Of a DNA stretch of 64,000 nt, positions 56,669 through 64,000 are shown piece by piece. The stretch's first letter is position 1. Each line of letters starts with the position of its first letter. This DNA is from Enhygromyxa salina (lineage in GTDB: Bacteria > Myxococcota_A > Polyangia > Nannocystales > Nannocystaceae). Where the stretch lies: positions 50,620 to 114,619 of the forward strand of contig NZ_JMCC02000013.1 in the NCBI RefSeq assembly GCF_000737335.2, read 5' to 3'. The translations under genes were made by a program, and so were the position numbers. The notes below the pieces were generated by a model. The model saw nothing but the letters and a program-made list of their open reading frames with translations. It ran no database searches and had not been told where the DNA came from.

Positions 56669-59600
56669 TCAGTGGCCGTTGTTGAAGGTGTCGACGGCGA
56701 GCTTGCCGTTGGTCTGGAAGCCCCTCTCTGCGGCGCGGGCCTCTGCCAAGCCGGAGGTTCGCAGCACCCACATGCGCTCGACGCCGGTGACCTGCTCGTT
56801 CTCGCGTGCGTGGATGTCGATGATGTTGTTGCCCGGCTGCAGGGGGACTTCGGCCGAGAACTCGAGGCGGCCGGTCGTGGGATCGACGGCGGCCTCGTAG
56901 TAGACCTTCTCGGCGCTGCCAAACAGGTTGCGCGAGGGGTTGTAGACCGTGATGTAGACGTCGCGGACCTGCTCGCCGTCGATCGCCGTGCCGCTGATCG
57001 TGATGGTCTCGCTGGCGGTCTGGGCTGAGAACGGGGCCAGCTCGATGTGCGGCGGCGAGACCGAGAACACGGGCGTTGTGGTGCCCGGCTTGCGCGGCGC
57101 GGCGCTGTCGAGCTCGACCCGGTTGGCCTCGATGTAGGCGTGCTGATCCTTGCCGAGCTCGAGCTTGTGCCAGCCGCCAGCGGTGCCGAGCGAGGCGAAG
57201 CGGGTGCCGCTGGGCGCCTGGGCCAAGATCGCACCGTTGGCGTCAGGGGCCGCGTAGAGATCTACGGCGCCGCCGCCCGCCGTGCACGTGACCCCCTGCT
57301 TGTTCGCGTCGAAGCTCAGCGACTTGCTGATCGGGAACACGATCTCCTCGGTCACGTACTCGCCGATCTTGTTGTCGCTGACGGTGAGCTGCAGCTCGAC
57401 CTCGTTGACCGGCTTTTGGACCTCGAAGCCAAGCTCGACGAAGTCCGACTTGCCGACCGCGAGCGCGCCGAGCTTGGCCCGGCCGTCGTGGAGGAACACG
57501 GCGTCGCCCGAGCCGTTGCGCAGCTGCACGCGGGCGTCTTGGGCGTCGCCGGGGCCAGAGTTTTGGACCCACACACGCAGCTGCACGCGCTCCCCGACCT
57601 GCAGCAGGCCGTCGCCGTTGCCGGTGATGTCGTGGCCGTGAGCCGGGTCGTCGAGCACCTGGTAGCCGTAGGCAAAGCTGGGGCGCGGGATGCCCTCGGC
57701 GGCGATGTCGATCCAGGTGGGCGTGCCCTGCTCGAGCACCGCGCCGTGCTGGGAGACCACATGAAAATCAATGCGATCGACCCGCGACAGCTCGTAGGCC
57801 GAGACCGAGAGCTTGAGCGTCGCCTTCTTGGTCTCGCCCGGCATGATCTTGCCGAACAGCAGCTCGCGCTCATCGAAGTAGTTGTAGTCGCTGTCGGAGA
57901 TCGCCCGCACGCGGTAGGCCGGCGCGTCGCCGGTGTTGGTGAGCTCGACGGTCAGGACCCCATGCTCGCCGCCGCGGATCGTGTGGTTGGGCTTGTCCGT
58001 GCTCAGCGCGAGCGAGAGCGCGGGCGCAGCGTTGGCGGTTGGGGCCGGGCCCTCGGACCAGTCGATCTTTTGGGACGCGAGGCTCTTGGCGATGCGGGCG
58101 TCCTCGAGCTTGGCCTGGGCCGCCGTGAACTGCGGCAGCGCGGCAAGGATGTCGCTGCGCCGCGAGCTGGGCGCCCAGATCGCGAGGTCGCGCGCCATCC
58201 GAAGCTCGGGATCTTCGAGGAGCAGATCCACGCGCTTGTCGGTGTTCTCTTCGAGCTCGACGCGGGTCAGCGCGCTCGAGCCATCGTTGGCCGAACCTTG
58301 CTGAAGAAAGTACAGCGGCCCCGCGGTGATCACCTGCTGCTTGGTCTTGGCGCTCTCGAGGTGCGAAGACAGCGACTCTTCGCGGACCAGATCAAACCGC
58401 TTGCGCCCGTAGTAGGCCAAGTACTCTTCACCCACGAACACCGGCACGGTCTCGAGGTCGGGGCTGACACCGACCGACTGGATCGAGACGTCACCGGGGG
58501 TCAGGTACTGGGCGATCGTGAGCTTGAGCGCGAGCTCGGTGTCGGCGACGCGGCGATCGTGGAGCACCTGGACCGAGCCCTTACCGAAGGTCCGACGCCC
58601 AACGATGACGGCGCGGTCGAGGTTGCGAAGCGCCCCGGCGACGATCTCTGTGGCGGAGGCGGAGCCCTGATCCACGAGCACGACCAAGGGCACGTCGGCG
58701 AACTGGTACTGACCGTTGGCCTTGCTCTCTTCGCGGGCCGAAGCGACGCCGACCGTGGACACGATCGTGCCGCGATCCACGAACGCGTCGGCGACCTCGA
58801 CGGCCGCCGTCAGCAGGCCGCCAGGGTTGTCGCGCATGTCCAAGACCACGCCGCTGACGCCGGCCTTCTCGAACGCGGTCAGCTGGTCACGCAGCTCCTT
58901 GCCGGTGGTCTGGGCGAAGTTGCGGGTGATCTGGACCAGGCCGATCTTGATGTCGTTGCCCTGCGCGTCCTTGCCCGGGAGGATCTCGCCGACGACGCTG
59001 TCGAGCTTGATCAGCGCGCGCTCGATCGAGAATTTTTTGGGCTTCTCGAGCCCCTCGCGGCGGACGTAGACGGCGATCATGCTGCCGGCCGGCCCGCGCA
59101 TCAGGCCCACGGCCTCGTTGAGGGTCATGGTCACCGTGGACTCGTCGTCGATCTGGACGATGCGATCGCCGGCCTTGAGCCCGACCTTGCTGGCGGGGTT
59201 GCCGGGCAACACGCGGATCACCGTGAGCTCGCCCTCGCGCATGCCAACCTCGATCCCGAGCCCGCCAAAGTGACCCGAGGTGTTGGTGCGCATGTCCTCG
59301 AACGCGTCGGGGCGCAGCAGGTTGGTGTGCGGATCGAGGGTGGAGAGCACGCCCTCGACCACGGCGTACTCGGCCTCGCGCTGCTCGTCTTCGCTCAGGG
59401 AGGCGTGATCGTTGATGAACGAAAAAACCTCGCGGACCTGGGGCCCGACCGCCCACAGCGCGTTGGCGTCGGCCGCGAACTCGCGCTCGGTGGTGCCAAC
59501 GCGGACCTTGACCTTGCCGTTGCCGGATGGCTTGACCAGGACCTCGGGGATCGCGGCCTCGAGCGCCTCGAGCCCGGCCATGGTCATGACCGAGGGATCA

Positions 59601-59836
59601 ACCCGCTGCGGCTCCACGTAGTACTTGCTGATGTTCCACAAGGTCCAGTCGAGCACCCGCAGATCCATGGGATCTTCGTCGACCCCAAGCCGGGCGTGAT
59701 CGCCGAGATCCCCGCGCCCCGCCTGGGCCTCCGTGTCGGCCAGCGCGGTCAACCCCAGCGCGAGCGCCAGCGAGCCGAGCACGACGGCGGGAGTGGACCA
59801 AGTACGTCGAGCTGGGGAGCCGCTGCGATTCACCAC
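56669..59836 (-). CDS. Second large C-terminal processing protease (S41) with extended tail
   Basis: 1055 residues, paralogue of the 9714-12851 protein with the same order: N-terminal helices, 'GVLSTLDPHTNLLRPD', PDZ domain (about 195-285), S41 core with Ser394 in GSASATEIVAGA and Lys419 in TFGKGSVQ (25 apart), then 500 residues of beta-rich domains with 'ITGNGDGLLQVGERV'. Unlike the first, its signal peptide (ALALGLTALADTEAQA) has no lipobox cysteine, so it should be secreted or periplasmic. The gene starts with GTG-GTG (59836 or 59833). Confidence 0.85.
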   Translation of the reverse strand: MVNRSGSPARRTWSTPAVVLGSLALALGLTALADTEAQAGRGDLGDHARLGVDEDPMDLRVLDWTLWNISKYYVEPQRVDPSVMTMAGLEALEAAIPEVLVKPSGNGKVKVRVGTTEREFAADANALWAVGPQVREVFSFINDHASLSEDEQREAEYAVVEGVLSTLDPHTNLLRPDAFEDMRTNTSGHFGGLGIEVGMREGELTVIRVLPGNPASKVGLKAGDRIVQIDDESTVTMTLNEAVGLMRGPAGSMIAVYVRREGLEKPKKFSIERALIKLDSVVGEILPGKDAQGNDIKIGLVQITRNFAQTTGKELRDQLTAFEKAGVSGVVLDMRDNPGGLLTAAVEVADAFVDRGTIVSTVGVASAREESKANGQYQFADVPLVVLVDQGSASATEIVAGALRNLDRAVIVGRRTFGKGSVQVLHDRRVADTELALKLTIAQYLTPGDVSIQSVGVSPDLETVPVFVGEEYLAYYGRKRFDLVREESLSSHLESAKTKQQVITAGPLYFLQQGSANDGSSALTRVELEENTDKRVDLLLEDPELRMARDLAIWAPSSRRSDILAALPQFTAAQAKLEDARIAKSLASQKIDWSEGPAPTANAAPALSLALSTDKPNHTIRGGEHGVLTVELTNTGDAPAYRVRAISDSDYNYFDERELLFGKIMPGETKKATLKLSVSAYELSRVDRIDFHVVSQHGAVLEQGTPTWIDIAAEGIPRPSFAYGYQVLDDPAHGHDITGNGDGLLQVGERVQLRVWVQNSGPGDAQDARVQLRNGSGDAVFLHDGRAKLGALAVGKSDFVELGFEVQKPVNEVELQLTVSDNKIGEYVTEEIVFPISKSLSFDANKQGVTCTAGGGAVDLYAAPDANGAILAQAPSGTRFASLGTAGGWHKLELGKDQHAYIEANRVELDSAAPRKPGTTTPVFSVSPPHIELAPFSAQTASETITISGTAIDGEQVRDVYITVYNPSRNLFGSAEKVYYEAAVDPTTGRLEFSAEVPLQPGNNIIDIHARENEQVTGVERMWVLRTSGLAEARAAERGFQTNGKLAVDTFNNGH

Positions 59837-60044
59837 CCGCCGAGTTTAGACCCGCGCACCCGCATGAGCCAGGGACTGTTGCCAGCGCGGCCGACGTTTT
59901 CTCGTTTGTGTGGGGTTTCGGCTCGGGTCAGTTTTTTGGCGGCGGCGAACGCCTGCTGGCTGGTCTGCACGGAGCGCGGTCAGATCTGCCGTGGGCAGGG
60001 GGTAACTTCGTCCCGCGATGCAGTCTGGCGTAGACTCCGCTCAG

Positions 60045-61169
60045 ATGGGCAACGGTAAGGGCAAGTCGGCCGAGGTCGACGCCGAACAGCGACTCCCCGC
60101 CAAGCGCGAGCAGGCGGTGCCTGCGGTCGTCGATGTCGATGCCGACGACGACGAGGGCGACGACGACGACAACGACAGCGACGACGACGACGACGTGCTG
60201 CCAGACGTCAGCCCCGCGACCGACGAGGAGCTCGACCAGATCGCGGCGTCGCTGGCCGGGGCCAAGCTCCCGCGCTCGGCGCCAGAGAGCAGCCGCGCCC
60301 TGGCCGTCCGCGACCCGATGGCCGCGTACATGTCCGAGGTCCGCCGCTACCCCTTGCTGACCCGCGAAGAAGAGCACGACCTCGCCGTCGAGTGGGTCGA
60401 GAACGGCAACAAAGAAGCCGCCAAGCGGCTCGTGACCTCGAACCTGCGCCTGGTCGTGAAGATCGCCAACGAGTATCGGCGCGGCTACCAGAACCTGTTG
60501 GACCTCGTGCAAGAGGGCAACGTTGGGCTCATGAAGGCCGTGCAGAAGTTCGACCCCTACCGCGGGGTCAAGCTCTCGACCTACTCGGGCTGGTGGATCC
60601 GCGCCTACGTGCTCAAGCACATCCTCAACAACTGGCGCCTGGTCAAGATCGGCACGACCCAAAACCAGCGCAAGCTGTTCTTCAACCTTCGCAAGCAACG
60701 CGACGCCCTGGTCCGCGCTGGCGTCGATCCAACCGCCGAGAACATCGCCAAAGAGCTCGACGTCTCCCCCGAAGAGGTCGTCGAGATGCAAAAGCGGATG
60801 GCGGCACCCGACGCCTCGCTCAACGCCCCGCTTGGCTCGGGCGGCGACGAGGGCACCAGCCGCACGCGCATGGACACGCTCGAGGACGACGCGGGCGGCC
60901 CCGAGGATCAAGTCTCGGGCGATCAGTTCAAGCGGCTGCTCCACGACAAGCTGCGGACCTTCGGCGCCACGCTCTCGGGCCGCGAGGCCGAGATCTTCAC
61001 GGATCGCTTGGTCGCCGACGAGCCGGTGACGCTGCAGGATCTTGGCGAGCGCTGGGGTGTCAGCCGCGAGCGCGCGCGGCAGGTCGAGAAGCGCATGGTG
61101 TTGCGGCTGCGGGCGTTTCTCCAAGAAGAGCTCGGCGACGCCGTGCAGATCGCCCTTGGCCAGGAGTAG
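60045..61169 (+). CDS. RpoH/SigB-SigC-like RNA polymerase sigma factor
   Basis: 374 residues. Sigma-70 family, group 3. Region 2 'SNLRLVVKIANEYRRGYQNLLDLVQEGNVGLMKAVQKFDPYRG' pattern with 'STYSGWWIRAYV' and the RpoH box 'TTQNQRKLFFNLRKQ' place it with heat-shock sigma-32 and the myxobacterial SigB/SigC paralogues. Region 4 ends 'WGVSRERARQVEKRMVLRLR'. The first 85 residues are an acidic extension with a run of Asp. ATG 60045; an in-frame start nine codons upstream has no support. Its target could include the nearby clp genes, but I see no such promoter. Confidence 0.88.
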   Translation: MGNGKGKSAEVDAEQRLPAKREQAVPAVVDVDADDDEGDDDDNDSDDDDDVLPDVSPATDEELDQIAASLAGAKLPRSAPESSRALAVRDPMAAYMSEVRRYPLLTREEEHDLAVEWVENGNKEAAKRLVTSNLRLVVKIANEYRRGYQNLLDLVQEGNVGLMKAVQKFDPYRGVKLSTYSGWWIRAYVLKHILNNWRLVKIGTTQNQRKLFFNLRKQRDALVRAGVDPTAENIAKELDVSPEEVVEMQKRMAAPDASLNAPLGSGGDEGTSRTRMDTLEDDAGGPEDQVSGDQFKRLLHDKLRTFGATLSGREAEIFTDRLVADEPVTLQDLGERWGVSRERARQVEKRMVLRLRAFLQEELGDAVQIALGQE

Positions 61170-61180
61170 CTAGCCTTTTA

Positions 61181-61328
61181 TGACCCCCACAGAGGCCTTC
61201 ACACTTCGCAGGTCACTCGCTTCGCTCGCTCCCAACGGGCTGGCTGTTCGCTGTCGCATGTGTGGCCCCCTAGAAGGGGGCTCTTGTCTGGGCACCTGCA
61301 GTTGGGTGGGTGCCTCTCCATCTACGTG
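61181..61328 (+). repeat. Dispersed element, single full copy after the sigma factor
   Basis: The clearest one-copy version: left end tgacccccacagaggccttc acacttcgcaggt, core cactcgcttcgctcgctccc ... cgcatgtgtg, hairpin gccccct-aga-agggggc, right end tcttgtctgggcacctgca ... ctccatctacg. It begins 12 bases after the sigma factor stop. A further degenerate half-copy may follow to about 61430. Confidence 0.85.
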
Positions 61329-61465
61329 TTCCATTATGGCCCCCGCAGCCGTAGTGCACGTTGCCGACGTCGGCCGCTTCGCGTCTGGTCGGTCGCGTGG
61401 CTGTTCGCATCCAACGCGTTTTCCGGCGTGCATGGGTCGCGCTGGGGTTGGAGAGACATAGCGAG

Positions 61466-62293
61466 ATGGCGGGCAAGCTGGTGCTGATCGGGACGCCGCT
61501 GGGGAACCGCGAGGACCTGTCGGATCGGGCGCGGCGGAGCTTGCTCGAGGCGGATCTGTTGTTGTGCGAGGACACCCGCTCGCCGCAGCGATTGCTGTCG
61601 GACGCGGCGTTGCCCGAGCGCCTGAGCTGCTTCGTTGGCAATGAACATCAGCGGGTCGAGCTGCTGCTCGAGCGGCTCGCGGCGGGGCAGACCGTGGCGT
61701 TCGTGAGCGAGGCGGGGCTGCCAGTTTGGAGCGACCCGGGGCGGCTGTTGGTCGCGGCGGCGGTCGAGGCAGGCTTCGAGATCGACGTGATCCCCGGACC
61801 GACGGCGGGCACCTGCGCGCTGGCGGCTTCGGGGTTTCTCGCCGAGGGGGCGCGGTTCTTGGGGTTCATCGCCCGCGGCGGCAAGCAGCGCGACGCGACG
61901 CTCGATCAGCTCGCGCTCGAGACCGGCGCGGCGGTGATCTACGAGGCCGGCAACCGAACGCCCGCGTTGCTGCGCGAGCTCGCGACTCGGGTTGGGTCGC
62001 GCCGCGTGCTGATCGCTCGCGAGCTCACCAAGCTGCACCAAGAATGGCTGCGCGGGACCGCGGCCGAGCTGGCCCAACAGATCACCGAGCCGCTGCGCGG
62101 CGAGGTCACGCTGGTGATCGAGGGCGCGCTGCCCAAGGACACCCACGACGAGGTCGACCCTGCGGAGCAAGCCGCGCGGGCCGTGCTGAACGTGATGCTG
62201 GACGCGTCGCTCAAACCCCGGGCCCGTGCCAAAGCCCTGGCGAAGCTCACCGGACTCGATGCCCGCGCCCTCTACGAGCGCTTGGCAACTTAG
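61466..62293 (+). CDS. rsmI: 16S rRNA (cytidine-1402 2'-O) methyltransferase
   Basis: 275 residues. Methylates the ribose of C1402 in the ribosomal P site using AdoMet. The tetrapyrrole-methylase fold is seen in 'LIGTPLGNREDLSDRARRSL', 'CEDTRSPQRLLS' and 'IPGPTAGTCALAASG'. The AdoMet loop, usually SDAGTPxISDPG, is here SEAGLPVWSDPG. The C-terminal helices ('ARAKALAKLTGLDARALYERL') complete the protein. The ATG at 61466 follows a weak GGAGAG. Confidence 0.92.
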   Translation: MAGKLVLIGTPLGNREDLSDRARRSLLEADLLLCEDTRSPQRLLSDAALPERLSCFVGNEHQRVELLLERLAAGQTVAFVSEAGLPVWSDPGRLLVAAAVEAGFEIDVIPGPTAGTCALAASGFLAEGARFLGFIARGGKQRDATLDQLALETGAAVIYEAGNRTPALLRELATRVGSRRVLIARELTKLHQEWLRGTAAELAQQITEPLRGEVTLVIEGALPKDTHDEVDPAEQAARAVLNVMLDASLKPRARAKALAKLTGLDARALYERLAT

Positions 62294-62346
62294 AGAGGCT
62301 CGGCTCGTGCGCGGCTTCGCCTTCGCGCGCGTCGCTGGGCACACTC

Positions 62347-62937
62347 TCAGCAGCCGCAGGTCGCTGGCTGCTGAAACGGATCGCAAGCCGCTGGACCGCC
62401 GCAGACGATCTCGCACTCGACGAACGCCCACACACCCATCTCGCACACGGCGATCGTCGTGTCGTCGACACACGTGGGCACCGATGACGGATCACACGGG
62501 GTGTCCTCGCTCGTGCACCAACAGCTCTGCTCGCCTTTCTCGCTCTCGAGGCAGCCAACTTCATCCAGCCCCGCGTCTGCGCACACGTCCGAGCAGGGAG
62601 TTGTTTGGAACTGTTGAACCTCGTCGCACACGGCGACCGTGCTCTCGTCCACGCACGTGGCTTCGCTCGGCGTGCAACCGGATGGATCGAGGAGCTCGCA
62701 GATGCACCTGCCGTCGCAACCGACGGAAACGTAGGCCGGTCCGAGCTCGGCGCACACGCTCGCGCAGTCTCGCTCGACCCAGACGTTGGACTCACAAGAA
62801 ATGGCGGAGTCGTCATCCAGGCAAAGGTCGTACGCAGATCGACAGGGGTCGCCCACCTCGTAGAGCGGCGGGGCCGGATCCTCGGTGCACCCGAGCAACA
62901 GCGACACCGCGAAGCACTGCAACATTCGGCTGGCCAT
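62347..62937 (-). CDS. Cysteine-rich lipoprotein
   Basis: 196 residues. Lipobox LLGC, then about four units of a cysteine repeat in which 'C-x-D-x-S/T-x-A-x-C' precedes a tryptophan or glutamine and 'C..VC' (TCVDDTTIAVCEMGVW, TCVDESTVAVCDEVQQ). Twenty or more cysteines suggest an oxidised, extracellular, disulfide-stapled protein. Unknown function. ATG 62937 overlaps the stop codon of the metallopeptidase gene by one base, implying coupled translation and perhaps physical partnership. Confidence 0.72.
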   Translation of the reverse strand: MASRMLQCFAVSLLLGCTEDPAPPLYEVGDPCRSAYDLCLDDDSAISCESNVWVERDCASVCAELGPAYVSVGCDGRCICELLDPSGCTPSEATCVDESTVAVCDEVQQFQTTPCSDVCADAGLDEVGCLESEKGEQSCWCTSEDTPCDPSSVPTCVDDTTIAVCEMGVWAFVECEIVCGGPAACDPFQQPATCGC

Positions 62938-64000
62938 CACGGTTCTCCCTCGACCGGCCGCGGGCCCAACGAGGGCCAGATCGCGAGGTTCACCTCGCCC
63001 CCGTCGTAGCCGAGCAAGGCTAACCCGATCTCGTGCTTGCCGGCTTCGAAGTAGAGATCCAGGATCGGGCCACCCTCGTAGAAGTGAAACTCTTCGTCGA
63101 TATCACCCCAGTAGCTCGGCGGTACGTCCACGCCGAGGAACGCGTCGGCTCGGATCGCCTCTTCGAGGGGTCCTGTGGCACATCGGCTGAGGAAGATCCC
63201 AAAAGCATTCGAACTCACCGAATAGTACCCAGCGGCTGGAATGACAAAGGTGCGTTCGACCATCAGGGCAGTCCCACGGGCACGCACGTCCTCCTTGGTG
63301 TCGCAGTCGATGTCGACAATCGTCCGCCAGCCGCCGAGATCATCCATGAAGTCGAGTGGCGCCCCATCGCAGGTGTCCAGGCTTGGGTATCCGTACGGCG
63401 CCTCGGCGAAGTACATGGCCTCGGCCGCGGCGAAGTCCAGACCGTAGACATCCGCGAAGCGCTTGTCGGCGTGCTTTCCCAACCTCACCAGCTCGCCGAG
63501 CTTCGCGGTGCCCCAGGTCTCGCGCAGCCATCGCACGAAGTGTCGAGCCGTGCGTCGATCCACGTTCAAGGCCGAGAGCCCCAGGTTGTCCGCGGGCGCC
63601 GTGACGCCAAACCGGGTCAGCTCCCCGCCGTAGACGTCCGCGAGCCCTTCGACAAAGAAGGGCACAAAGTATGGAATCGGAGCGTGGACCAACTCGTGCT
63701 CGAGGGCGTACCGCGTCGTGTGAATCACGGTCCCGTCGGCCGACGTGCATCCAATTATCCTGGGGTCCGCGGGACAGTAGTGCTCTCGAGCCGTCTCCCA
63801 CGTTTCCTCCGGCCAGATCGACACCGAGACCTTCTCCTCGACCGAGAAGCCGAGATCGTCTTCAATCCGACCAAGGATCGCTTCGAACGCGAGGAGGTCC
63901 CCGGCGCACAGCGGCACCTCTGGATCCGTGTGGATGCGGAGGTGCTCGGTCTCGTAGGAGAGCGGAAGCTCAGGACCGCTGTCGCACGCGAGCAGTAAGC
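62937..64000 (-). CDS. Probable lipoprotein metallopeptidase (gluzincin-like), 5' end outside window
   Basis: The frame stays open to the window edge; the first residues visible read 'LLLACDSG', a lipobox, so only a short signal peptide is missing. At least 353 residues. The motif HELVH in 'YALEHELVHAPIPYF', followed by 'FFVEGLADVYGG' where the Glu could be the third zinc ligand, fits the HExxH...E gluzincin pattern. The last 130 residues are beta-rich, possibly a jelly-roll or PPC-like domain. The gene is followed by the cysteine-rich lipoprotein gene with ATGA overlap. Confidence 0.65.
   Translation of the reverse strand, partial: LLLACDSGPELPLSYETEHLRIHTDPEVPLCAGDLLAFEAILGRIEDDLGFSVEEKVSVSIWPEETWETAREHYCPADPRIIGCTSADGTVIHTTRYALEHELVHAPIPYFVPFFVEGLADVYGGELTRFGVTAPADNLGLSALNVDRRTARHFVRWLRETWGTAKLGELVRLGKHADKRFADVYGLDFAAAEAMYFAEAPYGYPSLDTCDGAPLDFMDDLGGWRTIVDIDCDTKEDVRARGTALMVERTFVIPAAGYYSVSSNAFGIFLSRCATGPLEEAIRADAFLGVDVPPSYWGDIDEEFHFYEGGPILDLYFEAGKHEIGLALLGYDGGEVNLAIWPSLGPRPVEGEP

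Overview
This window is GC-rich chromosomal DNA whose gene content points to a delta-proteobacterial predator-type genome, most likely a myxobacterium of the Nannocystis/Plesiocystis/Enhygromyxa kind. The signs are: many short lipoproteins with glycine-aspartate (GD) or glutamate-proline (EP) linkers, the myxobacterial cysteine-rich repeat of the form CGDG...EACDDGN, a VIT/von Willebrand A protein ending in an AgmX/PglI-type domain, an MglB-like roadblock protein, and many GTG starts with four-base stop/start overlaps. The assignment is inference from gene content; no rRNA or marker phylogeny is available here.

Layout. 1-13.7 kb: the end of a class I lysyl-tRNA synthetase, a left-handed beta-helix protein, a two-helix membrane protein, a secreted zinc metalloprotease with two somatomedin-B-like modules, small lipoproteins, a MoaB homologue, an RNase Z-like hydrolase, a membrane protein, and a 1045-residue lipoprotein of the C-terminal processing protease family. 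13.8-22.3 kb: a TerB-like protein with an SPFH protein, a GD-linker beta-helix lipoprotein bracketed by two copies of a 150-bp sequence, the VIT/VWA lipoprotein, and an alpha/beta-hydrolase lipoprotein lacking its nucleophile serine. 22.3-31.4 kb: a CoA-transferase beta subunit, tRNA-Lys(CTT), an orphan D12-class adenine methyltransferase, the cell-elongation operon mreD-mrdA(PBP2)-rodA, a DUF2062/outer-membrane pair, and a rhodanese/MauE redox pair. 31.3-37 kb: an ECF42-type sigma factor with its YCII partner, then two tandem paralogous lipoproteins separated by repeats. 37.3-41.2 kb: a Wzc-type tyrosine kinase and a sugar-nucleotide epimerase, then a decayed fatty acid desaturase. 41.5-49.7 kb: more lipoproteins, a roadblock protein, aroQ with an insertion, accB-accC (acetyl-CoA carboxylase) and a 1001-residue TPR protein. 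49.7-56.6 kb: a large repeat array, a Cys/Met PLP enzyme, tig-clpP-clpX (folding and proteolysis) and an outer-membrane protein. 56.7-64 kb: a second large C-terminal processing protease, an RpoH-like sigma factor, rsmI, and two coupled lipoproteins, one a probable metallopeptidase, running off the end.

Themes. Housekeeping blocks (mreD-mrdA-rodA, accBC, tig-clpP-clpX, rsmI) alternate with an envelope set: about eleven predicted lipoproteins and several beta-barrels. Two proteases, sigma factors and Clp suggest envelope and proteome quality control, but no single operon links them.

The most unusual structural feature is a dispersed intergenic element of about 115-150 bp (copies near 34.5, 49.8-50.4, 51.8, 55.7 and 61.2 kb). 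It has a conserved GC-rich 7-bp hairpin with a 3-nt loop. In the 50-kb copy its left end is amplified as seven 41-bp units and its right end as seven 47-bp units around a single core. I found no integrase, transposase, CRISPR array, prophage or recognised defence island.
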